Assembly: GCA_019424905.1 (NCBI GenBank)
Contig: JAHYYP010000001.1
Span: 1-64,000, forward strand
Source: Collinsella sp.
GTDB taxonomy: Bacteria; Actinomycetota; Coriobacteriia; Coriobacteriales; Coriobacteriaceae
DNA: 64,000 bases
Direction: 5' to 3'
A program made the position numbers and the translations under genes. The notes under the pieces are model-generated. The model worked only from the letters and a program-made list of their open reading frames with translations. It was not told the DNA's origin and searched no databases. Of this stretch, positions 1 to 7,626 are shown one piece after another; the first letter of the stretch is position 1, and the number at the start of each line of letters is the position of its first letter.

Positions 1-280
1 GCCGCGCGGCAAGGAGATATATTGCCAGACCGGAGGGCCCCCGTGGGCGGGAATCGCGCACTCCATATTTTGTTCACAAATGAATAGATCCCTCAGTCGC
101 GTCACTGAGGTTAAAACTGAAGCATTGGCTTCTGATATTGGCGATGACCAGCTGTTTTATGAGTATTGAGACATCGGTCATCTCTGGAGCGCTACTTTAC
201 TCCAAAGGCATCAGCTATTTGTTACCCATCGGTAAAAGGCGGGTTTTGTTCGCCAAGCGTTCTTATATATAGATAGATAC
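1..280. other. left-edge region without a supported gene
   Basis: No complete gene is recognisable here. A plus-strand reading frame is open from the window edge to a stop near 169, so it could be the tail of a gene that starts outside the window, but its translation matches no family I recognise and contains no clear motif. The rest is AT-richer than the neighbouring genes. The region ends where a T-arm-like sequence starts at 281. Confidence 0.3.
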
Positions 281-348
281 GGGTTCGAACCCGTGCACCG
301 GCAACAAAAAAGACGGCCAACCGAAGTTGACCGTCTCAACAATCTTTG
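281..348 (-). repeat. partial duplicate of the tRNA-Lys downstream region, with terminator-like hairpin
   Basis: This stretch parallels 461-524, the segment just downstream of tRNA-Lys. Both begin with a T-arm-like GGGTTCGAACCC and continue through GGCAACAAAAAAG into a hairpin with an ACCGA/ACCGG-type loop region. Read on the minus strand, 305-335 is a stem-loop followed by a T run, the same form as the real tRNA-Lys terminator at 485-514. The stem bases differ between the copies but still pair, which suggests an old duplication with compensating changes rather than a recent copy. Confidence 0.55.
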
Positions 349-473
349 GGTGGGCCGTCAGGGGTTCAGCCTGCTTCGCAGGCGGCCGCTGCGGCGCTTT
401 CGCGCCTTGCGCGCTGCGCTGGCAAACGCTCACGCGTTTACTCAGCTCCGCGCCCCGACGGGTTCGAACCCAT
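349..473 (-). repeat. tRNA-tail triple-hairpin element, copy 1 (downstream of tRNA-Lys)
   Basis: The element starts with 19 bases (349-367) identical to 525-543, the 3' end of tRNA-Lys seen on the plus strand. Three hairpins follow: GCCTGC-TTC-GCAGGC (369-383), GGCGC-TTTC-GCGCC (393-406) and AAACGC-TCAC-GCGTTT (424-439), with GCGCTGCGCT (411-420) between the last two. The right end is a GCTCCGCGCCCC stretch followed by the T-arm-like GGGTTCGAACCC in inverted orientation relative to the tRNA. Copies with the same order of parts occur after tRNA-Gly (9208-9345) and tRNA-Ser (46870-47009). No coding capacity is evident. Confidence 0.7.
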
Positions 474-484
474 GCCTTGGCAAC

Positions 485-514
485 AAAAAAGCGACCAACC
501 GGAGTCGATCGCTT
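485..514 (-). terminator. terminator of tRNA-Lys
   Basis: Read on the minus strand, a 10-bp stem with two G-U pairs and a TCCG loop is followed by six T. It starts 10 bases beyond the encoded CCA of tRNA-Lys. Confidence 0.8.
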
Positions 515-523
515 TCTATTCTA

Positions 524-599
524 TGGTGGGCCGTCAGGGGTTCGAACCCTGGACCTTGGGATTAAAAGTCCCCTGCTCTGCCAGCTGAGCTAACGGCCC
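524..599 (-). tRNA. tRNA-Lys (anticodon UUU)
   Basis: The minus strand folds as a full cloverleaf: acceptor GGGCCGT pairs with ACGGCCC, the D-arm holds TTAGCTCAGCTGG, the anticodon loop CTTTTAA places TTT at positions 34-36, and the T-arm is CAGGGTTCGAACCCTG. CCA is encoded (524-526). Its 3' tail is copied at 349-367 and its downstream region is partly duplicated. It reads in the direction expected for a leading-strand gene on this side of the origin. Confidence 0.97.
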
Positions 600-608
600 G
601 CGGGTGGC

Positions 609-637
609 ATTGTACCACGGTCTGGGACTATTCCCAA
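609..637 (-). promoter_or_regulatory. promoter of tRNA-Lys
   Basis: On the minus strand TTGGGA (637-632) and TACAAT (614-609) are separated by 17 bases, a fair sigma-70-type match. The -10 lies about 10 bases before the tRNA 5' end, and the -35 overlaps the end of the aminopeptidase gene. Confidence 0.6.
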
Positions 638-1908
638 CTCCATTGGCCGTTCTGGAAAATCACAACTTCGCGTCCATCGGGCGTAATGCCCACAATATCG
701 ATGTCGTCCGTACCGATCATAAAGTCGACGTGCGTGCTCGAAACGTTGACGCCATGCTCAATGAGCTCCTCTTTGGACATATCATATCCACCCTCAATGC
801 ACTCGGGGAAGCCGACTCCCAGTGCAAGATGGCAGCTGGCATTCTCGTCATAGAGCGTGTCATAGAACAGGATGCCGCTTTCGCGAATCGGCGTGTTCTT
901 GGAAATGAGCGCAACCTCTCCCAGATGAGCAGCGCCCTCGTCAGTATCGATGATACTTGCGAGTGTCGCCTTTCCCACACGGGCGTCGTAATCCACCACA
1001 CGACCGTTCTCGAACTTGATCCAAAAATCGTCGACCTTGTTACCGTGATGGATAAGCGGCATTGCGGAATAGACGATTCCGTCAGCACGCATACGATCGG
1101 GCGAGGTGAAGACCTCCTCGGTAGGGATGTTGGGGAAGAAGGGGTGACCGTCGGGGGTCTCGCCCTTACCGCCGGCCCACTCATGCCCCTTCGTCATACC
1201 AATTACCAGGTCGGTTCCATTCGAAGCGGTATAGCGCAGGCAGTCGAAACGATTTTCGTTCAGAAAGCGCAGGTTCTTTTCAAACGCCGCATCGTGAAGC
1301 TCCCAGTCACTCTCCGGATCTTGGCCGTCAGCACGGGCGGTATGCAGGATCGCAATCCATAGTTTATAGATTGCAACCTCATCGGCGTCTCCCGGGAACA
1401 CCTCGCGCGCCCAAGCCACGACCGGCGCTCCGGCAATGCACCACGGGTTGATGTTGTAATCCAGTCCGCGGCGGAAAATCTTGCACTGCGTGTTCCTCGC
1501 CTTGGAAGCGGCAGCGGGCTTGGCAGGATCGATGCCCTTGAGAGCGGCGGGGTCAGCACCCTCGATAAAGATAAAGCAGGCACCGTCCTGGGCCAGAGAA
1601 TCCAGCTGTATGCGCTTCCACTCGGGCGTCTGCCCAAAATAGCTTTTCTCGACATGCTCGTACGCAAGCCTCGTCACGGCGTCGTCGGCCCAGATGACCG
1701 TCACGTGGCCGGCACCGGCGTCATAAGCCTCCGCAACCACCACGCGCGCAAATGATGCGCACTCGACGGGAGACTGAACGACGACCTCCTGGCCGGGCTT
1801 AACGTTTACACCCTTGCGGATAACGAGACGCGCATAATTTTTAATCTTGGGCTCAAGGGTCTTCATGCCCTCAAGAGCTTCCTCGACCGTTAGGGCAGCT
1901 CGAATCAT
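628..1908 (-). CDS. M29 family (AmpS-type) metal-dependent aminopeptidase
   Basis: The product resembles thermophilic-type aminopeptidases of family M29, cytosolic exopeptidases using two metal ions to remove N-terminal residues. Family-typical segments are visible: NIPTEEVFTSP in the middle, HLGEVALI and the NASCHLALG stretch in the C-terminal half, and a late H-x-DFMIG segment. About 426 residues is close to the usual family length of about 410. An ATG 12 bases upstream (1920) has no ribosome binding site, whereas the ATG at 1908 follows GGAG by six bases, so I chose 1908. It stands alone, with tRNA-Lys just downstream. Substrate range cannot be read from the sequence. Confidence 0.88.
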   Translation of the reverse strand: MIRAALTVEEALEGMKTLEPKIKNYARLVIRKGVNVKPGQEVVVQSPVECASFARVVVAEAYDAGAGHVTVIWADDAVTRLAYEHVEKSYFGQTPEWKRIQLDSLAQDGACFIFIEGADPAALKGIDPAKPAAASKARNTQCKIFRRGLDYNINPWCIAGAPVVAWAREVFPGDADEVAIYKLWIAILHTARADGQDPESDWELHDAAFEKNLRFLNENRFDCLRYTASNGTDLVIGMTKGHEWAGGKGETPDGHPFFPNIPTEEVFTSPDRMRADGIVYSAMPLIHHGNKVDDFWIKFENGRVVDYDARVGKATLASIIDTDEGAAHLGEVALISKNTPIRESGILFYDTLYDENASCHLALGVGFPECIEGGYDMSKEELIEHGVNVSSTHVDFMIGTDDIDIVGITPDGREVVIFQNGQWSWE

Positions 1909-1935
1909 GTGCCACTCCATCTATCTATAGAACAG

Positions 1936-1967
1936 TAAAAAGGCGCGCCGCAAAAACGACGCGCCTT
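1936..1967 (-). terminator. terminator after the purC operon
   Basis: AAGGCGCG pairs with CGCGCCTT around a T-rich loop; on the minus strand a T run follows. It lies 31 bases beyond the stop of the small membrane protein gene and separates it from the M29 gene. Confidence 0.75.
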
Positions 1968-1997
1968 ATATCTTAGCGATATGTATGGATACAAACG

Positions 1998-2573
1998 CTA
2001 CTTCTTCTTGGAGTCCTTCTTGTCCTCCTCGGCAGCCGAGCGCTCGATAAGAGCGTTGAGCTTGTTCTCGGACATGCCCTCGGCCTGCGCGCGGTACATG
2101 TTGCGCAAGGGACGAATACGAACGAAGTCGTAGATAAAGTCACCCAGGATGATGACATAGGACAAAACGATGCCGACCATCTGAACAGGACTGGACACCG
2201 TGCCGCCGGGAGCGAAGTAGAGCGAAGCCCAAATTGCCACGACGAGTACCATGCCGATGGCGAGCACGGCCCACCAGATACGACGGCGCTTGGTGTAGTC
2301 CTCATCCTGCTTGAGAAGAATATTCGACACCGTATAGATACGATCCTCGCGAGCACGCTGCTTGGCCTTGCGGGCGCGCTTCTCCTCCTTGGAAAGGCCT
2401 TCCAGGTTTTCACCCTTCTCGAGCTCTTTGCGGCGAGCTTTAGACGAAGCCGGCACGACGCGAACGGAGCTCGCTGCTTGGCGGGCGGGTTTAGCAGATG
2501 CGGCGGACTTGCGCGCAACCCCGGTAACTTCGTGGGATTGCGTGCGCTTGTTCGTGGCGCTACGGGTACTCAC
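1998..2573 (-). CDS. small two-helix membrane protein of unknown function
   Basis: This 191-residue protein has a very basic N-terminal third rich in Lys, Arg and Ala, with a segment like LSKEEKRARKAKQRARED that may be helical. Two hydrophobic segments follow, at about residues 97-120 and 130-147, then a charged tail ending in KKDSKKK. I do not recognise the family. Translation probably begins at GTG 2573, which directly follows the purC stop; AAGGAG inside the purC end lies 9 bases ahead. The junction implies co-transcription and coupled translation with purC, but nothing in the protein suggests a purine role. Confidence 0.75.
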   Translation of the reverse strand: MSTRSATNKRTQSHEVTGVARKSAASAKPARQAASSVRVVPASSKARRKELEKGENLEGLSKEEKRARKAKQRAREDRIYTVSNILLKQDEDYTKRRRIWWAVLAIGMVLVVAIWASLYFAPGGTVSSPVQMVGIVLSYVIILGDFIYDFVRIRPLRNMYRAQAEGMSENKLNALIERSAAEEDKKDSKKK

Positions 2574-3461
2574 TTATGCGTTCTCCTTCATGCTTGTGAA
2601 CTGGGAGCCCGTGATGATCTGGAAGGCCTCGCGATAGCGCTCGGACGTGCCATCGATGACCTCGGCGGGCAGGTGCGGGGTCTCCCCCGTCATATCCCAG
2701 TTGGCCTTGAGCCAATTGCGGACGAATTGCTTGTCGTAGCTAGGCTGGATCTTGCCCTCCTCGTAGCTGGCGGCGGGCCAGAAACGGCTGGAGTCGGGCG
2801 TGAGGCACTCGTCGATCAGCGTGACCTTGCCATCGATAACACCAAACTCAAACTTGGTGTCGGCAATGATGATGCCACGGGTCGCTGCATACTCGGCAGC
2901 AGCCTTGTAGATCTTGAGAGACAGATCGCGAATCTGCGTGGCGATGTCCTCGCCAACGATCTCGCAGCAACGCTCAAACGAGATATTCTCGTCGTGATCA
3001 CCGATCTCGGCCTTCGTGGACGGCGTGAACAGCGGCTCGGGAAGCTTGGAGGCCTCGGTCAGACCCTCGGGCAGCTGGATGCCGCAGACGGTGCCGTTCT
3101 CATCGTAGGTCTTCTTGCCCGAACCGGTCAGATAGCCGCGGACGATGCATTCGATGGGAATCGTCTGGGCCTTCTTAACCAGCATGGCGCGGCCTGCGAG
3201 ATAGTCACGATACTCGGCAAACTCCTCGGGGAAATCCGCCGGATCGATGGAGACGAGGTGGTTGGGGACGATATCGGCAAACTTATCGAACCAGAATGCC
3301 GAGATGCGGTTGAGCACCTCTCCCTTAAACGGAATCTCGTCGGGGAGAATAAAGTCGAACGCAGAAATGCGATCGGTGGCGACCATCAAAAGGTTTTCGC
3401 CGGCATCGTAGATATCACGAACCTTGCCACGGGAATCCGGACGACGCTCCATCGTTGTCAC
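2574..3461 (-). CDS. purC: phosphoribosylaminoimidazole-succinocarboxamide synthase
   Basis: PurC condenses CAIR with aspartate using ATP to form SAICAR in purine synthesis. The family motifs are all present: GKVRDIYD near the N-terminus, the STKAEIGDHDENIS stretch, ADTKFEFG and DECLTPDSSRFWP. Length, 295 residues, fits the longer PurC form. Two GTG codons compete: the one at 3470 overlaps the AAGGAG itself, while the one at 3461 lies eight bases after it, so 3461 is chosen. purB, which acts next, is about 4 kb away; purA and purD lie on the other side of the origin, so the pathway is scattered. Confidence 0.95.
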   Translation of the reverse strand: MTTMERRPDSRGKVRDIYDAGENLLMVATDRISAFDFILPDEIPFKGEVLNRISAFWFDKFADIVPNHLVSIDPADFPEEFAEYRDYLAGRAMLVKKAQTIPIECIVRGYLTGSGKKTYDENGTVCGIQLPEGLTEASKLPEPLFTPSTKAEIGDHDENISFERCCEIVGEDIATQIRDLSLKIYKAAAEYAATRGIIIADTKFEFGVIDGKVTLIDECLTPDSSRFWPAASYEEGKIQPSYDKQFVRNWLKANWDMTGETPHLPAEVIDGTSERYREAFQIITGSQFTSMKENA

Positions 3462-3490
3462 GTGAGTCACTCCTTACCTAAATACGACAG

Positions 3491-3511
3491 AAATGCGGGT
3501 TCTTTCCCGCA
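3491..3511. terminator. weak hairpin between the histidine kinase gene and purC
   Basis: ATGCGGG-TTCTTT-CCCGCAT forms a 7-bp stem. On the minus strand TTTCTG follows, so it may end the two-component operon; it could also sit in the purC leader. The T run is poor, hence low confidence. Confidence 0.35.
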
Positions 3512-3570
3512 TGTTTTCGCAAACTCGGAGCGGCAGGAACGCGGCCCCTCCTTCACCGAATAGCGAAAAG

Positions 3571-5136
3571 CTAGTGCTCCATTGTAGTAGATGCCGCGTC
3601 CGCCGTGTGCTCGCGAGGCAGATGAATCGTAAAAGTCGTACCCTTTCCAAGCTCCGACTCCACGGATATGTAGCCATGGTGACGCTCGACGATTTGCTTG
3701 GTCACGGCGAGGCCAACGCCCAGGCCGCCGGCTTCGCGGGCGCGGCTGGCATCTGCGCGCCAGAATCGCCCGAAGATGCGCGACAGGTCGTCCTTGGCAA
3801 TACCGATACCGGTATCCGAAACGGCAATACTGACATGCTTGCGGTCACTGAGCACCGACACCACGACCCAACCGCCCTCGGGGGTGTAGCGCATGGCGTT
3901 GCTCATGAGGTTGATGACGCACTGCGTGATCATGTCGGGATCGGCCTCGACGACATCGTCGTGACCTTGGGTCTCGTCAGCAAAGCGCAAGCGCAGATCG
4001 CGGTCAACAAATAGGCGCTCCTGAGCGTTGACGATAGACCGCACAAAGGGAACCATGTCCACCGGTTCGAGATTGAGCGGCGCCGTGCTGTTTTCCATAC
4101 GCGATAGGTCGAGCATCTGCTGCACCAAACGAGCCAGGCGGCGCGTCTCGGAAGCGACCGTCTCCAGATGCTCATCGTCGGTGGGATATACGCCGTCCTG
4201 CATGGCCTCGACCGTTGCAAGCATGGCCATGAGCGGCGTGCGAAGCTCGTGTGCGACATCCGAGGTCAGGCGCTTTTCGTGCTTCATATCTTTCTCGAGC
4301 GAGGTGGCCATCTCGTCAAAGGTCTCACCCAACTGATCGATTTCATCGTCGCCGCGCAAACCGGTACGAGCGGACAAATCGCCGTCGCGAATTTGCTTGG
4401 CTGTGCTGGTTATACGATGAATCGGTCTGGTAAGCATGCGCGACACGAACGATCCGATAACAACTGAGATGCAGACCGCAACAACCGCGGCAAGGGCCAT
4501 GGCGTTAAAAGTCTTTTCCCTAAACGCAGAATCCGCCTTGGTGAGCAGGGCATCGGAGCCGATAGCCCATAGCTTCACCTGTCCGACATGCTCGCCAGAA
4601 GACGTTATGATTTCGACGTTGGCAACGCTATCGGAGTCGGTGGGCGCCGACGAGACCGGGCTATGCGAGGCCTTTTTACCGCTCGAGCTGCTCGACGCCG
4701 ATTCGCTCTCGCGCACATCGGCGGTCGCACTTGCCGAAGGCCATGAGTCGTCATAGACGACAACGCCCTTTTTGTTGACAACCTGCATACTCAGGTCGTC
4801 GGACACCAAGCTCGATGTCGCGACCGTGCGTAGCTCGCCCGCAGTCCAGTTGCCGTTTTCCTCGTACGACGTCGCAAGCTTTTCGGCGGCAGAATTGGCA
4901 ATCTCGACGATATTGGAGCGCGTGTAATCCGAAAAGACGGTACCCCACACAACGGAGACAACGCCCACCAGCACCAATACCGTCATGAGCGACGTCAGGG
5001 CAAAAGCCAAGGCCATGCGCGAGGGATAGCTCATCGCTGGCCGTGAATCGGAACGAGGCGTGTTCCAACTTGCCTTGGAACCCGCCTCGTTCTCCTGCTT
5101 ATGCTTTTGCCCAATTTCAAAGCGCGCAGGTGTCAT
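3571..5136 (-). CDS. membrane sensor histidine kinase
   Basis: A 521-residue kinase of the classical transmembrane type. A cytosolic stretch precedes the first membrane segment (about 41-66); an extracytoplasmic domain of about 140 residues includes a Ser-rich linker; a second membrane segment (about 210-232) leads into HAMP (around 233-285). The H-box SDVAHELRTPL places the phosphorylated His at 296. The ATPase domain has the N-box NLMSNAMRYTP, DTGIGI and GGLGVGLAVT. All catalytic parts look intact. It lies 11 bases after the response regulator gene, so the two form one operon and a cognate pair. The signal sensed is not evident. Confidence 0.93.
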   Translation of the reverse strand: MTPARFEIGQKHKQENEAGSKASWNTPRSDSRPAMSYPSRMALAFALTSLMTVLVLVGVVSVVWGTVFSDYTRSNIVEIANSAAEKLATSYEENGNWTAGELRTVATSSLVSDDLSMQVVNKKGVVVYDDSWPSASATADVRESESASSSSSGKKASHSPVSSAPTDSDSVANVEIITSSGEHVGQVKLWAIGSDALLTKADSAFREKTFNAMALAAVVAVCISVVIGSFVSRMLTRPIHRITSTAKQIRDGDLSARTGLRGDDEIDQLGETFDEMATSLEKDMKHEKRLTSDVAHELRTPLMAMLATVEAMQDGVYPTDDEHLETVASETRRLARLVQQMLDLSRMENSTAPLNLEPVDMVPFVRSIVNAQERLFVDRDLRLRFADETQGHDDVVEADPDMITQCVINLMSNAMRYTPEGGWVVVSVLSDRKHVSIAVSDTGIGIAKDDLSRIFGRFWRADASRAREAGGLGVGLAVTKQIVERHHGYISVESELGKGTTFTIHLPREHTADAASTTMEH

Positions 5137-5147
5137 ATGTGATTTCC

Positions 5148-5870
5148 CTATTTCTCGTCCGACTTATCGGTCTTGGCCGGAGCCTCGAAGCGATAACCGA
5201 CGCCGTGAACGGTGTAGAGCCACTTAGGCTTCTTGGGGTCGTCGCCCAGCTTGGCGCGAAGGTTCTTGACGTGACTGTCGATGGTGCGCTCGTAGCCCTC
5301 AAAGTCATAGCCGAGCACCTTCTCGACCAGCTCCATACGGTTATAGACGCGACCGGGATGGCGAGCAAGCGTGGTGAGCAGCTTAAACTCGGAAGCAGTC
5401 AGGTCTACTTCCTTGTCCTCGACCAAGATCTTGTGGCCCGAGATATCGATGACCAGATCGCCAAAGTCGAGCACCTCAACGGCGGGCTCGTCTGCCTGGT
5501 GAGCACGACGGAACAGGGCGCGGACGCGGGCGACGAGCTCACGCGGCGAGAACGGCTTAATCAGGTAGTCGTCGGCACCAAGCTCAAGGCCGATGATGCG
5601 ATCCTCGATCTCGCCCTTGGCCGTCAGCATAATGATGGGGACATCCGAGGTGTCGCGAATGGTGCGGCAAACGCGCTCGCCGGGAATCTTGGGGAGCATA
5701 AGGTCGAGCACAACCAGGTCGAACTGGTGCTTCTCGAACTCCTCGATCGCAGACTGGCCGTCCCCGACGCCAACAACCCAGTAGCCCTCGCGCTCGAGAT
5801 AGGCAGCGACAGCGTCACGGATTGCCTTCTCGTCCTCGACCAGCAGAATCTTTTTTGCATCTGAAGCCAT
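5148..5870 (-). CDS. OmpR/PhoB-type response regulator
   Basis: The receiver domain (about 1-120) has the acidic pair E12-D13, phospho-acceptor D56 in VVLDLMLP, the TAK motif and KPF. The C-terminal winged helix (about 140-235) ends with the usual RTIDSHVKNLRAKLG and YTVHGVGYRF segments. The start at ATG 5870 follows a GGGGGG run; a TTG seven codons upstream overlaps that run and is less likely. It is the first gene of the pair with the downstream histidine kinase. Target genes are not apparent; the adjacent lipoprotein gene is separated by a strong inverted repeat. Confidence 0.94.
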   Translation of the reverse strand: MASDAKKILLVEDEKAIRDAVAAYLEREGYWVVGVGDGQSAIEEFEKHQFDLVVLDLMLPKIPGERVCRTIRDTSDVPIIMLTAKGEIEDRIIGLELGADDYLIKPFSPRELVARVRALFRRAHQADEPAVEVLDFGDLVIDISGHKILVEDKEVDLTASEFKLLTTLARHPGRVYNRMELVEKVLGYDFEGYERTIDSHVKNLRAKLGDDPKKPKWLYTVHGVGYRFEAPAKTDKSDEK

Positions 5871-5925
5871 AACACGGCCCCCCTGTCTCAATTAGCTAAG
5901 AACAAGCCCATTTTAACGCACCTAT

Positions 5926-5964
5926 GCCCGCCGAGCACCGCTACAGTGCGGCGGCTCGGCGGGC
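5926..5964. repeat. inverted repeat upstream of the response regulator
   Basis: A perfect 11-bp repeat, GCCCGCCGAGC and its complement, with further pairing inside the loop. No T run follows on either strand. It lies between the end of the lipoprotein gene and the start of the two-component operon, and may be a T-poor terminator or a protein site. Confidence 0.5.
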
Positions 5965-6023
5965 GGCACTCACAATTACAACGCGTTTATTCCCCTGTTG
6001 GCGCCTTTTTAACCCCTCTAAGC

Positions 6024-7235
6024 TTAAAGAGAGAACAGGCGTGCAGTGACCGTCTCTGGTATACCCTGGCTGTTGCGCACCGTGGCGTACGTAAGGAATG
6101 AGTCCGATTTTCCCGCCGTAGCTGGATAATCGCCATACTCCAAAGCGCGGTCGGGCGACAGCAGTGAGCCATAGGTCTTGGCAGAGGTGTCGATCAGGAA
6201 ATGCGACGCCTGTACCTTAACAAGGTATTTATTCTTCTTGCCAGCCGCACATGCGAGCGGCTCGCGTGACAGAAAGAGGTACGGCCCTCCCTCATTACCG
6301 ATATACGTGCCCATATTGCCCAGGCTGCCCACGCCACTATAGGCCGCCTCGATAGAAAACACGAAGGTATCGCCCATATACACGGCCTCGAAAGGCGAGA
6401 CTGACGAGGGAAGGACTAGCTGGGCACGCTTGGTGTTGTTGCCGTCGGTCAGATCGATTGCCGTTATGCCGTAGTAGACGCCCTCGTCGTTGCGGACACG
6501 CGGCGAGATGGTCAAAATGCCGTCGCTCGCGCGCGGGGCCGATGCAAAGCGGCCCGTCGATTTCCAAATTGTCTCGGCCTTGGATTCATCAAGCGAGCGA
6601 CGATAGCAAAACGAATCACTACTCGTTTTATTGCCGCCTGCCGAAGGCATTTTATACCAGATGACTGATGACCCGAACGCCGTAAACAGGGGCGGATCAT
6701 AGTCCTTGCCACCTCGATCGAGCTCAACCGCATCGCCAGAGAGCGAAGCGCCCGACAGATTTTGAGCGTAGAGCTTCCACGATGAATTGGCAAAGTTCAT
6801 CTCAACCCACGCGAATACGCCGTCGCCGGCGCGGACATCGTAGAATGCATATCCCGTGCCCTCGACAGGATCCTCGATTAATGTGGTAAGCGAGCCATCG
6901 CCCAGGTTGAGCACACCGAGCGTGTTGGCGTGCAGTGCCGATGCGGGCGCCATCATCGCCGCGGCGTAATCGCCGTCGCAGTAGTACAGCAGCGTACCCA
7001 GAGGCAGCGTCCACGACGCCGCCGGCTCAAGATCGATGTCGACTGCCTCGTACTCATCCGTAATCGAGATGATTTTGGAATCGTCCTTGATAACCTGCGG
7101 CTCGCCGGCAGCATCATCGCTGGTACCCGGTTTTTTCGAGCATCCGGCAAGCACCGTGGCAGCGCCCGCGGCAGCCCCACCGAGTACAAAGCCGCGACGC
7201 GATATTCCGTTCTTGATGTGATCGGCGATACCCAT
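6024..7235 (-). CDS. Tat-exported lipoprotein, predicted beta-propeller-like
   Basis: The N-terminus carries a twin-arginine motif, SRRGFVL (R13-R14), a hydrophobic stretch, and a lipobox LAGC with Cys32, so the 403-residue protein should be exported folded by Tat and lipid-anchored outside the membrane. The mature part is rich in short beta segments with repeated patterns of the type GDGVFAWVEM, SSVIWYKMP and DTFVFSIEA, which suggests a propeller fold, but I cannot assign a function. Its ATG overlaps the stop of the TSCPD gene (TAATG), implying coupled translation. No redox or metal motif is obvious that would explain the use of Tat. Confidence 0.82.
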   Translation of the reverse strand: MGIADHIKNGISRRGFVLGGAAAGAATVLAGCSKKPGTSDDAAGEPQVIKDDSKIISITDEYEAVDIDLEPAASWTLPLGTLLYYCDGDYAAAMMAPASALHANTLGVLNLGDGSLTTLIEDPVEGTGYAFYDVRAGDGVFAWVEMNFANSSWKLYAQNLSGASLSGDAVELDRGGKDYDPPLFTAFGSSVIWYKMPSAGGNKTSSDSFCYRRSLDESKAETIWKSTGRFASAPRASDGILTISPRVRNDEGVYYGITAIDLTDGNNTKRAQLVLPSSVSPFEAVYMGDTFVFSIEAAYSGVGSLGNMGTYIGNEGGPYLFLSREPLACAAGKKNKYLVKVQASHFLIDTSAKTYGSLLSPDRALEYGDYPATAGKSDSFLTYATVRNSQGIPETVTARLFSL

Positions 7236-7498
7236 TAGGCGATCTCGGCGCGAGCGGCCTCGATAGCGCGCGTAAGCTGGTCGGCGCAGGAGGTCTTTTT
7301 CATACCGCAGGTATTACCGGCGAGAACCTCGATTACGCGATCGGCAGGAGCGCCCTCGACCAGCTTAGAGATTGCCTTGAGATTGCCGTCGCAGCCACCG
7401 GTAAACTCAACGCCCATCACCTTGTTGCCGTCATCGGAAAGGTCAAGGTGAATATTGCGAGCACACACGCCCTGAGGCTTGTAATCAAACGAAATCAT
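7235..7498 (-). CDS. TSCPD domain protein (TIGR03905-like)
   Basis: An 87-residue cytosolic protein with four conserved Cys positions: GVCARNI, GGCDGN, NTCGMK and KTSCADQL. The last is a variant of the TSCPDQL motif that names the family; here Ala-Asp replaces Pro-Asp. Related domains occur at the C-terminus of some ribonucleotide reductases, but stand-alone members have no known function. GGGG lies ahead of ATG 7498. The gene is the first of a two-gene unit with the Tat lipoprotein, overlapping it by one base. Confidence 0.85.
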   Translation of the reverse strand: MISFDYKPQGVCARNIHLDLSDDGNKVMGVEFTGGCDGNLKAISKLVEGAPADRVIEVLAGNTCGMKKTSCADQLTRAIEAARAEIA

Positions 7499-7626
7499 GC
7501 GATCCCCTCTCAGAATGTTATTCGAGACGACTATTATCCCCGTCTTTCCCTAAATGCAACGAGGCGCTTCGCCGGCAACACACATTACCAGCAAAGCGCC
7601 CTAAAAAGCTAACGTTATGCCCGAAC

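Noticed and set aside
281..300. Possible tRNA 3' end on the plus strand
   Set aside because: The T-arm-like sequence has no matching acceptor, D-arm or anticodon arm upstream; it belongs to the repeat unit.
349..473. CRISPR-like or coding interpretation of the hairpin elements
   Set aside because: There are no regularly spaced direct repeats with unique spacers, and no frame with start signal; the structure is hairpins bounded by tRNA pieces.
604..1362. Open frame antisense to the M29 aminopeptidase
   Set aside because: The minus-strand gene has family motifs over its full length; the antisense frame has no motif and begins at the tRNA-Lys promoter.
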